Shown here in pieces: positions 1 through 5,493 of a stretch of 5,493 bases of DNA. Origin of the DNA: an uncultured Caldimicrobium sp. (lineage in GTDB: Bacteria > Desulfobacterota > Thermodesulfobacteria > Thermodesulfobacteriales > Thermodesulfobacteriaceae); NCBI GenBank assembly GCA_938091475.1, contig CALLJI010000119.1, positions 1 through 5,493 of the forward strand. Direction: 5' to 3'. Position numbers and translations under genes: made by a program. Under the pieces are notes generated by a model. It ran no database searches, was not told where the DNA came from, and saw only the letters and a program-made list of their open reading frames with translations. Position 1 is the stretch's first letter. Each line of letters opens with the position of its first letter.

Positions 1-2018
1 CTACCATAGAGGATGCCCTCTTTTATCTTCCTCGCACCTACGAAGACCGACGGAAAATTACTCCCATCGGAGATCTGAGAGAATACCAAAAAGCGGTAGT
101 TTTTGGCGAAATTTTAAGAAGTGGCCTTAATTATTATTCCCGAAAAAAGACCTATGAAGTTCTGCTCACAGATGGCACAGGTTTTTTAGTACTCAAGTGG
201 TTTCATTTTAACGAGAAGGTTTGGCGAGGTCTATATCCTATCGGCAAGCGAATCTATGCTATGGGAGAGGTAAGGCGTTTTTTAAAAACTTTGGAGATGC
301 ATCATCCGGAAACTTTCACCGAAGATGACGAAGAAAAAATAAATTCAGAGATTGGTACTATCATTCCCCTTTATCCCGGAATTGAAAATGTTCCAGATAA
401 GACTTTGAGAAAAATCTTTCAGGGGATAGCTAAAGAATACTTAGAATATGTAGATAACCTAATCCCTAAGGAGGTTTTGAAAAAGTATAAAATAATACCC
501 CTTAGAGAAGCCCTTAGGAACTTACATTTACCTGAGGCGCATCTTTCTTATGAAGAACTTCTGAGAGAGGATAACCCTTTCTATAAAAGTATTGCCTTTG
601 AAGAGTTATTTTTCTTAGAATTAGGCTTAGCCTTAAAAAAGAGCAAACTTAGAGAAGCAAGCGGTATTGCCTTTAATGTGGAGAGTAAGTTAGTGGAAGA
701 TTTTTTGAAAAAGCTACCCTTTGAGTTAACCAAGGATCAAAGGAGAGTCATAGAGGAAATTAAGGCAGATATGGCCTCGGATAAACCTATGAATAGACTT
801 CTCCAAGGAGATGTAGGTTGTGGAAAAACTGTGGTTGCCTTTATAGCAGCTCTAATTGCCATTGAAAATGGTTACCAGGTAGCCCTTATGGCTCCTACAG
901 AAATTTTAGCAGAGCAACACTACCGAAATTTCAGAGCGTATGCCCAGCTTATGCAAGTTCAGACAGCCCTCCTCACAGGGGGAACCCTTCCCTCTAAAAA
1001 AAGAGAAATCTATCACGGTCTTACTACTGGATATATAAACTTTGTAATAGGAACGCATGCCCTCTTTCAAGAAAATGTAAGCTTCAAAAAATTAGGTTTA
1101 GTAATTATTGATGAGCAACACCGCTTTGGGGTCTTACAGAGAGCTGCTCTCAGAGAAAAGGCAAGAAATCTCTTGCCCGATACCTTAGTGATGACTGCTA
1201 CACCTATTCCCAGAACTCTTGCCTTAACAGTATATGGAGACTTGGAGGTCTCTATCATAAGAGAAATGCCTGAGGGCAGAAAACCTGTTATCACAAAACT
1301 TTTCTTAGGCTACAATAAAGCAAAAGCCTATCAAGAAGTTAAAAGAGAACTTAGCTTGGGACACCAGGCCTATGTAATCTTACCGCTCATTGAAGAATCT
1401 GAGGCTTTAAATTTAAAGGCACTCCTTACCTATGGAGAAGAGCTGAAAAATACAGTCTTTTCTGAGTTTAAAGTAGGGCTACTTCATGGTAAGATGAGTT
1501 CTTCGGAAAAAGAAAAGGTGATGCAAGCCTTTAAGAGAGGAGAAATAGATGTGCTCATTTCAACCACTGTGGTGGAAGTGGGAGTTGATGTGCCTAATGC
1601 TACGGTAATGGTAATTGAACATGCAGAACGCTTTGGGCTTTCACAACTTCATCAATTGAGAGGTAGAGTGGGCAGAAGCGAGAAACAATCTTACTGTTTC
1701 CTTATTGCTTATAATATCTCTTTCCAAAGTGAAGCCTACAAGAGATTGCAAATCCTTTGTCAAACCAATGATGGCTTTAAAATCGCAGAGGAGGATCTCA
1801 AATTAAGAGGACCAGGTGAAATACTGGGTACTCAACAATCTGGCTTTTTAGAATTTAAAAAGGCTGATCCAGTAAAGGATATAGATTTACTTCTTATGGC
1901 AAAAGAGGCAGCCTTTGAGTTTATCAAAAAGTATCCGGATTTAAGGGATTTTCCAGCTCTGAAAGAGGAGCTTTTTAGGAGATGGGAGGAGAGGTTAAAA
2001 CTCTCTGAAGTGGCATAA
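1..2018 (+). CDS. recG: ATP-dependent DNA helicase RecG, 5' end cut off by window edge
   Basis: RecG is a superfamily 2 double-stranded DNA translocase that reverses stalled forks and processes branched recombination intermediates in the cytoplasm. The reading frame is open from the left edge (first full codon at 3), and the 86 codons before the first ATG at 261 are clearly RecG, so that ATG is internal. Visible protein is 671 residues. By comparison with E. coli RecG (693 aa, recalled) only about 35 or more N-terminal residues are missing. In order: start of the wedge/OB domain with LPRTYEDR (residues 9-16 of the fragment), Walker A GDVGCGKT (269-276, nt 807-830), DEQH box (370-373), TATPIPRT (from 398), motif VI QLRGRVGR (551-558), and the C-terminal RecG translocation region containing LRGPGEILGT (within 590-614). 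All catalytic motifs are intact, so the protein should be active. The Walker A has Cys where E. coli has Ser. tyrA follows after 30 nt, probably co-transcribed. Confidence 0.97.
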   Translation, partial: TIEDALFYLPRTYEDRRKITPIGDLREYQKAVVFGEILRSGLNYYSRKKTYEVLLTDGTGFLVLKWFHFNEKVWRGLYPIGKRIYAMGEVRRFLKTLEMHHPETFTEDDEEKINSEIGTIIPLYPGIENVPDKTLRKIFQGIAKEYLEYVDNLIPKEVLKKYKIIPLREALRNLHLPEAHLSYEELLREDNPFYKSIAFEELFFLELGLALKKSKLREASGIAFNVESKLVEDFLKKLPFELTKDQRRVIEEIKADMASDKPMNRLLQGDVGCGKTVVAFIAALIAIENGYQVALMAPTEILAEQHYRNFRAYAQLMQVQTALLTGGTLPSKKREIYHGLTTGYINFVIGTHALFQENVSFKKLGLVIIDEQHRFGVLQRAALREKARNLLPDTLVMTATPIPRTLALTVYGDLEVSIIREMPEGRKPVITKLFLGYNKAKAYQEVKRELSLGHQAYVILPLIEESEALNLKALLTYGEELKNTVFSEFKVGLLHGKMSSSEKEKVMQAFKRGEIDVLISTTVVEVGVDVPNATVMVIEHAERFGLSQLHQLRGRVGRSEKQSYCFLIAYNISFQSEAYKRLQILCQTNDGFKIAEEDLKLRGPGEILGTQQSGFLEFKKADPVKDIDLLLMAKEAAFEFIKKYPDLRDFPALKEELFRRWEERLKLSEVA

Positions 2019-2038
2019 ATATAGCATTAGCCTATGAG

Positions 2039-2044
2039 AGGAGG
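2039..2044 (+). promoter_or_regulatory. Shine-Dalgarno site that fixes the tyrA start
   Basis: AGGAGG lies 4 nt before the ATG at 2049. An earlier in-frame ATG at 2034 has no purine-rich site upstream and would make this motif part of the coding sequence (MRGGS extension), so 2049 is the better start. Confidence 0.8.
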
Positions 2045-2048
2045 TTCT

Positions 2049-2864
2049 ATGGAAGAAAACTTTAGAATTGGCATTATTGGTGGTGCAGGAAAAATGGGCA
2101 AACTTTTTCAAAATTTTTTTCAAAAAAGGGGCTACGAAGTTTTGATAAGCGATAAAGGGATAGGGCTTAGCTTGGAAGAGCTATTGGAAAAAGGCAAGGT
2201 TATTCTCCTCTCCCTACCCTTAGAAGTTTTTCCGCAGGTAGTAAAGGAGATGGCTCCTTTAGTGAGTGATTCGCACTGGATTATAGATATTTGTTCCCTT
2301 AAATATGAGCCAGCCAAGGTTATGAAAACCCTTTTGAAGAGAGGAGAACTCTTAGCAACCCATCCCCTCTTTGGCCCCTTTGAGAAAGATCTCACTGGAA
2401 AAACCATAGCTTACTATCCCTTGAGAGGTAAACATCTCTCCCGCTGGTTTCTCTCTCTTTTGGAAAAGGAGGGATTAAAGGCTGTAAAAATCTCCCCTAA
2501 GAAACACGACAAAATTATGGCCTTGGTTCAAGTCCTCAATCATTTTCTCCAAATCCTCATAGCCAAGACTATAAGGGATTCAGGGTTTTCTCTACAAGAA
2601 ATTTTCTCCCTCTCCACACCAAGCTTTTTAAAACAATTAGAAATCTTGAGAAGGCTTGCCAAACAGGATGAAAATCTCTATGCTTATATTCAGCTAAACA
2701 ATCCCTTTGGAGCTAAATATAGAAGCATTTTCTGTAAAAATTGTAACTCCTTGAACAAAGCCTTCAAAGGGGAGAAAGCTTCTTCCCTGTTTATAGAAAA
2801 CTTTCGCCTAGCTAAGGAGATAGCTCAGGAACTTGAGAAATTATTTTCTGTAGAGGAAAACTAA
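2049..2864 (+). CDS. tyrA: Prephenate dehydrogenase, monofunctional, T-protein-like
   Basis: Prephenate dehydrogenase oxidatively decarboxylates prephenate to 4-hydroxyphenylpyruvate with NAD(P)+ in the tyrosine branch of aromatic amino acid synthesis. The 271-residue protein opens with a Rossmann fold carrying GAGKMG (residues 12-17). Next comes the DICSLK strand and HPLFGP (105-110), whose His matches the catalytic His of E. coli TyrA. The helical C-terminal domain contains HDKIMA (153-158), LNHF (163-166) and LSTPSFLKQL (188-197). The C-terminal half resembles the dehydrogenase part of the E. coli T-protein, but there is no fused chorismate mutase domain. Oddity: the position equivalent to E. 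coli Arg294, a prephenate-binding residue, reads Leu194 followed by Lys195. A CxxC pair (Cys229, Cys232) is of unknown meaning. The start at 2049 is chosen from its AGGAGG site. The gene lies 30 nt after recG and its last 24 nt overlap the convergent lgt. A related dehydrogenase with altered substrate preference cannot be excluded. Confidence 0.87.
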   Translation: MEENFRIGIIGGAGKMGKLFQNFFQKRGYEVLISDKGIGLSLEELLEKGKVILLSLPLEVFPQVVKEMAPLVSDSHWIIDICSLKYEPAKVMKTLLKRGELLATHPLFGPFEKDLTGKTIAYYPLRGKHLSRWFLSLLEKEGLKAVKISPKKHDKIMALVQVLNHFLQILIAKTIRDSGFSLQEIFSLSTPSFLKQLEILRRLAKQDENLYAYIQLNNPFGAKYRSIFCKNCNSLNKAFKGEKASSLFIENFRLAKEIAQELEKLFSVEEN

Positions 2865-3614
2865 AAGGCTTACTCCCCCCAAAATCATAGCTATGCAGAG
2901 GATCTGTCCCATGGTCATCCATCCTAAAAGAAGGGTGAAGCTCTGAGCAGGCTCTCTTATAAACTCAAAGAGAAAACGAAGAATTCCATATAAAATCAAA
3001 AAAAGCGCAAATTTGGTGCCCTCTTTCCAGGGTTTATTTCGCAAACTCCATAGTAGCAAAAAGAGAAAGAGTCCGGTGCCAAGAGACTCGTAGAGTTGCA
3101 CAGGATGTCTGGGTATTGGTCCCCCTTCTGGAAAAATCATTCCCCAGGGCAAATTAGTAGGCTTTCCGAAGATCTCTCCATTGATAAAATTTCCTATTCT
3201 CCCAAAAAAAAGCCCCAAGGGAGCTGGAACTACAATGAGGTCTGCCCAGTAGAGAAAGCTTTCTCTTTTTTTCTTAATATAGAAAAAACCAACCAGCAGA
3301 GCTCCGATGGCTCCTCCATGAAAGGACATCCCACCCTTCCAAAGAGCTGGAATCTCCCAAGGATGAGTTAGAAAATAATCAGGATAATAAAAAAAACAAA
3401 ACCCAAGCCTTGCACCAACTATCAGCCCTAAAAAACTATAAAAGAGAAGATTTTCAAGAAAGGGATATAGTTCTCTCTTTCCTCTTTCCTTGAGTTGATA
3501 ACGACACAAAAAAAGAACACAAAAGAAACTTATCACATACATCAAACCATACCAGCGCAATTGAAGAGGTCCTATTTGAAAGAGTACCGGATCAATTTTG
3601 GGATAGGTAAGCAT
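2841..3614 (-). CDS. lgt: Phosphatidylglycerol-prolipoprotein diacylglyceryl transferase
   Basis: Lgt is an inner-membrane enzyme that transfers diacylglycerol from phosphatidylglycerol to the lipobox Cys of prolipoproteins, the first step of lipoprotein maturation. The 257-residue protein is rich in hydrophobic segments (for example about 22-38, 56-74, 98-113, 124-137, 181-190, 202-218, 236-254). It carries the family signature GRIGNFINGEIFG (138-150, nt 3165-3203) and RHPVQLYES (169-177). By alignment from memory with E. coli, the functional residues are present: Tyr22, His99 (in MSFHGG), Arg139, Asn142, Glu147, Gly150, and Tyr209/Arg213/Glu217 in the last conserved helix. I chose ATG at 3614 because AGGAG lies 7 nt upstream; a GTG one codon earlier (3617) is only 4 nt from that site. 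The start overlaps the end of nth by 23 nt, implying translational coupling. The 3' end overlaps tyrA. Two T8 tracts in the coding strand encode Phe-Phe and leave the frame intact. Confidence 0.96.
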   Translation of the reverse strand: MLTYPKIDPVLFQIGPLQLRWYGLMYVISFFCVLFLCRYQLKERGKRELYPFLENLLFYSFLGLIVGARLGFCFFYYPDYFLTHPWEIPALWKGGMSFHGGAIGALLVGFFYIKKKRESFLYWADLIVVPAPLGLFFGRIGNFINGEIFGKPTNLPWGMIFPEGGPIPRHPVQLYESLGTGLFLFLLLWSLRNKPWKEGTKFALFLILYGILRFLFEFIREPAQSFTLLLGWMTMGQILCIAMILGGVSLLVFLYRK

Positions 3615-4230
3615 CACAAAGCTCCTTTAGCAGACATTCTTGACATTTAGGCTTCTTGGCAAGACAAATTTTTCTTCCGTGCGCCTGTAAAAGTAGAGGA
3701 AAGATAAACCACTCTTCCTTAGGCACAATTTCTAACAATTCCCTTTCAATCTTTTGAGGATCCTTAGATTTAACTAAGCCCAATCTTTGAGAGAGTCGAG
3801 ATACATGGGTATCCACAGCAATTCCTTCTACTATACCATAGGCATTAGCTAAAACAATGTTTGCTGTCTTGCGAGCCACACCTGGGAGTTCCAGTAGCTC
3901 CTCCATATTCTTTGGCACTTCTCCCCCATATTTTTCAACCAGAATTTTACAGGCCTCTTTAATATATCTGGCTTTTTGTTGATAAAAGCCAGTGCTTTTT
4001 ATATCCTCTGCCAGTTCTTCTAAAGAAGCTTCAGCAAAAGCTTTAGCATTCGGGTATTTCTTAAATAAATCCGGGGTAACTTTATTTACCCTTTCATCAG
4101 TGCATTGAGCAGATAAAATAGTTGCTACAAGTAATTGAAGAGGATTTTCAAAATTCAAGGCAATCTTTGCATCTGGGTAAAGTTCTTTAAGCCTCTTAAT
4201 TATCTCTAATACCTTTTCATTGAGCTCCAC
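3592..4230 (-). CDS. nth: Endonuclease III, [4Fe-4S] DNA glycosylase/AP lyase
   Basis: Endonuclease III removes oxidised pyrimidines from DNA and cleaves the abasic site by beta-elimination, starting base excision repair. The 212-residue length matches the family. The N-terminal part has the ATILSAQCTD helix (36-45). The helix-hairpin-helix is LPGVARKTA (115-123) with the catalytic Lys121, followed by the catalytic Asp140 in AVDTHV. The C-terminus carries the iron-sulfur cluster loop Cys189, Cys196, Cys199, Cys205, with the canonical spacing C-x6-C-x2-C-x5-C. All key residues are present, so it should be functional. The start is GTG at 4230, supported by AGGAGG 6 nt upstream; no ATG lies nearby in frame. 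It sits 22 nt after the unknown upstream gene and overlaps lgt by 23 nt, making a likely three-gene operon. A MutY assignment is unlikely because the protein is too short and has no C-terminal MutT-like domain. Confidence 0.97.
   Translation of the reverse strand: MELNEKVLEIIKRLKELYPDAKIALNFENPLQLLVATILSAQCTDERVNKVTPDLFKKYPNAKAFAEASLEELAEDIKSTGFYQQKARYIKEACKILVEKYGGEVPKNMEELLELPGVARKTANIVLANAYGIVEGIAVDTHVSRLSQRLGLVKSKDPQKIERELLEIVPKEEWFIFPLLLQAHGRKICLAKKPKCQECLLKELCDAYLSQN
3622..3626 (-). promoter_or_regulatory. Shine-Dalgarno site of lgt, inside nth
   Basis: The minus strand reads AGGAG here, 7 nt before the lgt ATG at 3614 and within the last codons of nth. It supports ATG 3614 over GTG 3617 and suggests that lgt is translated by ribosomes finishing nth. 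Confidence 0.7.
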
Positions 4231-4236
4231 CTTTAA

Positions 4237-4242
4237 CCTCCT
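4237..4242 (-). promoter_or_regulatory. Shine-Dalgarno site supporting the GTG start of nth
   Basis: The minus strand reads AGGAGG, 6 nt before the GTG at 4230. It falls in the 22-nt gap after the stop codon of the upstream gene and decides the non-ATG start. Confidence 0.8.
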
Positions 4243-4252
4243 TTAGCAAATC

Positions 4253-4918
4253 TTACCCCCTGCACAATTCTATCAATTTTTCAACTTCCCTTTCAAAGAC
4301 TTTTTCCAATTCCACTTTTCTCTCCTTAAGAAAGGGTTCAACTCCCATCAACTCTTCCCCATTTAATTTAATAAGTAAAGCCTCTGCTCGCTTTACTAAA
4401 TCCTCAGATTTTGAAGGCAAAAACTCCTCCACTCTTTTAAAAAATCTATATATTCTCTGTAGTCTCTTTACCTGGTAATTAGGTATTTCACTTTTCTCCT
4501 CCAGCTTTTCCTCAATCTCCATACAAAGCTTTTTTAATACATCTAAAAGGGGAATTTGGATCTGTTTTTTCAGCTGTTCCTTTAATTGATGAAATTCAAA
4601 GGCTAAAGCTATATATCTCTCTTGAGTATAATCTCTGCAGAGAAGATTGTCTCTAAACCATTGAGAAAACTCAAGGGAAAAAAGGTCTTGTGCCTCTAAA
4701 TAAGAAAAACCCTTCTTTGTAAGTTCTCTCTCTTCAGCCGTAAGGTCTATAAAATACTTTCTTTCAATCCACTCCCAGAGAGAAATTTTGTAAATCCGCA
4801 AAAGTGTTGCTAAAAACAGTTTGGGTGTAAATTGTATATTTTTTTCTCTTAAAATTACAAAGCCTCTTCTTTGATAAATTTGATAAAATTTCTCAATCCA
4901 TTGAAGTGTAAGAAACAT
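4253..4918 (-). CDS. Uncharacterised helical charged protein, first gene of the nth-lgt cluster
   Basis: I do not recognise this 221-residue protein. It has no signal peptide, membrane segment or metal-binding cluster, so it is probably cytoplasmic. The N-terminal third is rich in aromatic residues (several Trp, Phe and Tyr in residues 1-60, including LWEWIERKYF at 47-56). The rest is rich in Lys, Glu and Leu and reads as long amphipathic helices, with possible coiled-coil stretches at about 108-145 and 196-218. Coding status is supported by the long open frame, its composition like the neighbours (about 36% GC in two counted lines) and its position 22 nt before nth on the same strand. ATG 4918 must be the start if the N-terminus is real: an in-frame TAA lies two codons upstream and no ATG, GTG or TTG occurs in the next 30 codons. 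It has no Shine-Dalgarno site, and a -10-like palindrome sits directly upstream, so the mRNA may be leaderless. Function unknown. Confidence 0.75.
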   Translation of the reverse strand: MFLTLQWIEKFYQIYQRRGFVILREKNIQFTPKLFLATLLRIYKISLWEWIERKYFIDLTAEERELTKKGFSYLEAQDLFSLEFSQWFRDNLLCRDYTQERYIALAFEFHQLKEQLKKQIQIPLLDVLKKLCMEIEEKLEEKSEIPNYQVKRLQRIYRFFKRVEEFLPSKSEDLVKRAEALLIKLNGEELMGVEPFLKERKVELEKVFEREVEKLIELCRG

Positions 4919-4920
4919 CA

Positions 4921-4934
4921 GTTATTATAATAAC
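4921..4934. promoter_or_regulatory. Palindromic, probably bidirectional -10 element between divergent genes
   Basis: GTTATTATAATAAC is a perfect 14-bp palindrome in the 25-bp gap between the start codons at 4918 (-) and 4944 (+). It contains TATAAT on the plus strand (4926-4931) and on the minus strand (4929-4924). Starts about 7 nt downstream would fall near 4938 for the plus gene and at about the ATG itself for the minus gene, giving very short or absent leaders. The -35 candidates are weak: TTGAAG at 4901-4906 (+, 19-bp spacer) and GTGAAG at 4953-4948 (-, 18-bp spacer). It could instead, or also, be a dimeric repressor site. Confidence 0.5.
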
Positions 4935-4943
4935 AAAGAAAAT

Positions 4944-5453
4944 ATGACTTCACAAGCCTTTATTCATTTCTTTTTAACTGATGGAATCAATTTTACAGAA
5001 GCAAAAGAGAAGGTTACAAACTTTTTAGATAAATATCAATTAGTAAACTATGATAAATATCATATCGACACAAAGGAAAGCTTTATTGCTACTGATAAAA
5101 TTTTTTGGACATATCTTGAAAATGCTTTAGCCAAAAATAAATCTATTCTTAAGGATTATCTTAACCAATTAAGTCTGGAAGGAGCTATTTCAAGTATTTT
5201 TGATGTTGAAAACATACCTCAAGGCTACCTCAGCAAATTATTTCACTTAATTGCACATTTAGTGGATGGCTTTTTTGGTATAGATTCTTATTTCTATAAT
5301 CTTATTGAAGATTCTCATTTTATTAGTCCGGTTTTAATGAAAAAACTTAAAGAGGACCCGAGTAAGTATTTTTTAATTAAGGTTCTCGCTGAGTTTTATG
5401 AACCCACCTATTATTTTGAATTACTAAGCCCTAAAAAATTTTTTAAGAAGTAA
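4944..5453 (+). CDS. Uncharacterised AT-rich, aromatic-rich small protein
   Basis: I do not recognise this 169-residue protein. It is unusually rich in aromatic residues: by count 18 Phe, 12 Tyr and 1 Trp, about 18% of the chain. It ends in a basic KKFFKK tail. A central hydrophobic stretch, about 95-111 (LSKLFHLIAHLVDGFFG), is more likely an amphipathic helix than a membrane span because it holds two His, a Lys and an Asp. There is no signal peptide and no Cys. The start is ATG 4944: no start codon lies between it and the upstream in-frame TGA at 4902. No Shine-Dalgarno site is visible, so translation may be leaderless or nearly so. Five counted lines (4981-5280) give about 29% GC against roughly 36-42% in sampled lines of two neighbouring genes, which may reflect horizontal acquisition. 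It is divergent from the nth-lgt cluster and is followed after 18 nt by a GC-rich palindrome. It may be an orphan gene or a remnant of a mobile region; nothing visible sets its function. Confidence 0.65.
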   Translation: MTSQAFIHFFLTDGINFTEAKEKVTNFLDKYQLVNYDKYHIDTKESFIATDKIFWTYLENALAKNKSILKDYLNQLSLEGAISSIFDVENIPQGYLSKLFHLIAHLVDGFFGIDSYFYNLIEDSHFISPVLMKKLKEDPSKYFLIKVLAEFYEPTYYFELLSPKKFFKK

Positions 5454-5468
5454 CTTTTCTGAATTAAA

Positions 5469-5493
5469 GTAGGGGCAATTCACGAATTGCCCC
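5469..5493. repeat. REP-like GC-rich palindrome at the window edge, possibly also a terminator
   Basis: GTA is followed by a perfect inverted repeat: left arm GGGGCAATTC (5472-5481), 2-nt centre AC, right arm GAATTGCCCC (5484-5493). The effective hairpin is about 9 bp with a 4-nt loop. It begins 18 nt after the stop codon at 5453. I recall short dispersed palindromes of the form GTAGGGGC...GCCCCTAC in various bacterial genomes, so the next bases would be expected to read TAC. Only one copy is visible, so its repeated nature is inferred. A U-tract that would mark an intrinsic terminator would lie beyond the window. Confidence 0.6.

Noticed and set aside
261..263. ATG at 261 as the start of recG
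   Set aside because: The frame upstream is open to the left edge and encodes the RecG wedge/OB domain (LPRTYEDR), so the gene begins outside the window.
1067..1294. Minus-strand open frame of 75 codons inside recG
   Set aside because: It lies antisense to the conserved DEQH and TAT motif region of RecG, with no ribosome site or recognisable protein; it is a shadow of the real gene.
2132..2407. Minus-strand open frame of 91 codons inside tyrA
   Set aside because: It is fully antisense to the conserved dehydrogenase domain and shows no independent coding features.
3204..3211. A8 runs at 3204-3211 and 3389-3396 within lgt as possible slippage or phase-variation tracts
   Set aside because: Both encode Phe-Phe in membrane segments of an intact frame in an AT-rich genome. 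Nothing suggests programmed slippage, and lgt is normally a constitutive gene.
3096..3371. Plus-strand open frame of 91 codons inside lgt
   Set aside because: It is antisense to the Lgt signature region, has odd composition and no motif; it is a shadow.
5432..5445. TAAAAAATTTTTTA palindrome near the end of the last gene as a terminator or binding site
   Set aside because: It is inside the coding sequence for the KKFFKK tail, is pure A/T and would form only a weak stem.
4253..5453. The two divergent unknown genes as a toxin-antitoxin pair
   Set aside because: Such pairs are usually co-directional and overlapping. These genes are divergent, and neither shows a DNA-binding or known toxin motif.
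1..5493. CRISPR array, tRNA, rRNA, insertion sequence or integrase gene
   Set aside because: No direct repeat-spacer pattern, no cloverleaf-like or rRNA-like stretch and no transposase or recombinase motif was found; nearly all the window is accounted for by six genes.

Overview
This window is ordinary bacterial chromosome with a low-GC, housekeeping character. It may be a contig that breaks inside recG on the left and inside a palindromic repeat on the right. Hand counts of sample lines give about 42% GC in recG, about 36% in the 4253-4918 gene and about 29% in the last gene. The Lys/Glu-rich, compact proteins and tight gene packing suggest a thermophilic bacterium, possibly a Thermodesulfobacteria-like lineage. 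That taxonomic guess is an inference with low confidence.

Layout. A rightward pair comes first: recG (5' end missing, positions 1-2018) and, 30 nt later, tyrA (2049-2864). A leftward three-gene cluster follows. In transcription order it is an unrecognised helical protein (4918 to 4253), nth for endonuclease III (4230 to 3592) and lgt for prolipoprotein diacylglyceryl transferase (3614 to 2841). nth and lgt overlap by 23 nt. tyrA and lgt collide tail to tail with a 24-nt overlap and no visible terminator. Right of the cluster, a second unrecognised protein (4944-5453) points away from it. Only 25 bp separate the two divergent start codons. The window ends in a GC-rich perfect inverted repeat (5472-5493).

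Functional reading. recG (fork reversal and recombination) and nth (base excision repair) are genome maintenance genes, tyrA is in tyrosine biosynthesis, and lgt is in lipoprotein maturation. No functional link between them is implied beyond co-transcription. I do not see a defence island, CRISPR array, tRNA, rRNA or insertion sequence.

The least explained part is 4900-5493. There, a perfect 14-bp palindrome carries TATAAT on both strands in the 25-bp gap between two start codons that lack Shine-Dalgarno sites, whereas tyrA, nth and lgt have clear AGGAG/AGGAGG sites. This looks like a shared bidirectional -10 element driving two near-leaderless mRNAs. One of them encodes an AT-rich, aromatic-rich orphan protein that sits next to a REP-like palindrome. 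There is no gene-free stretch longer than 300 bases.
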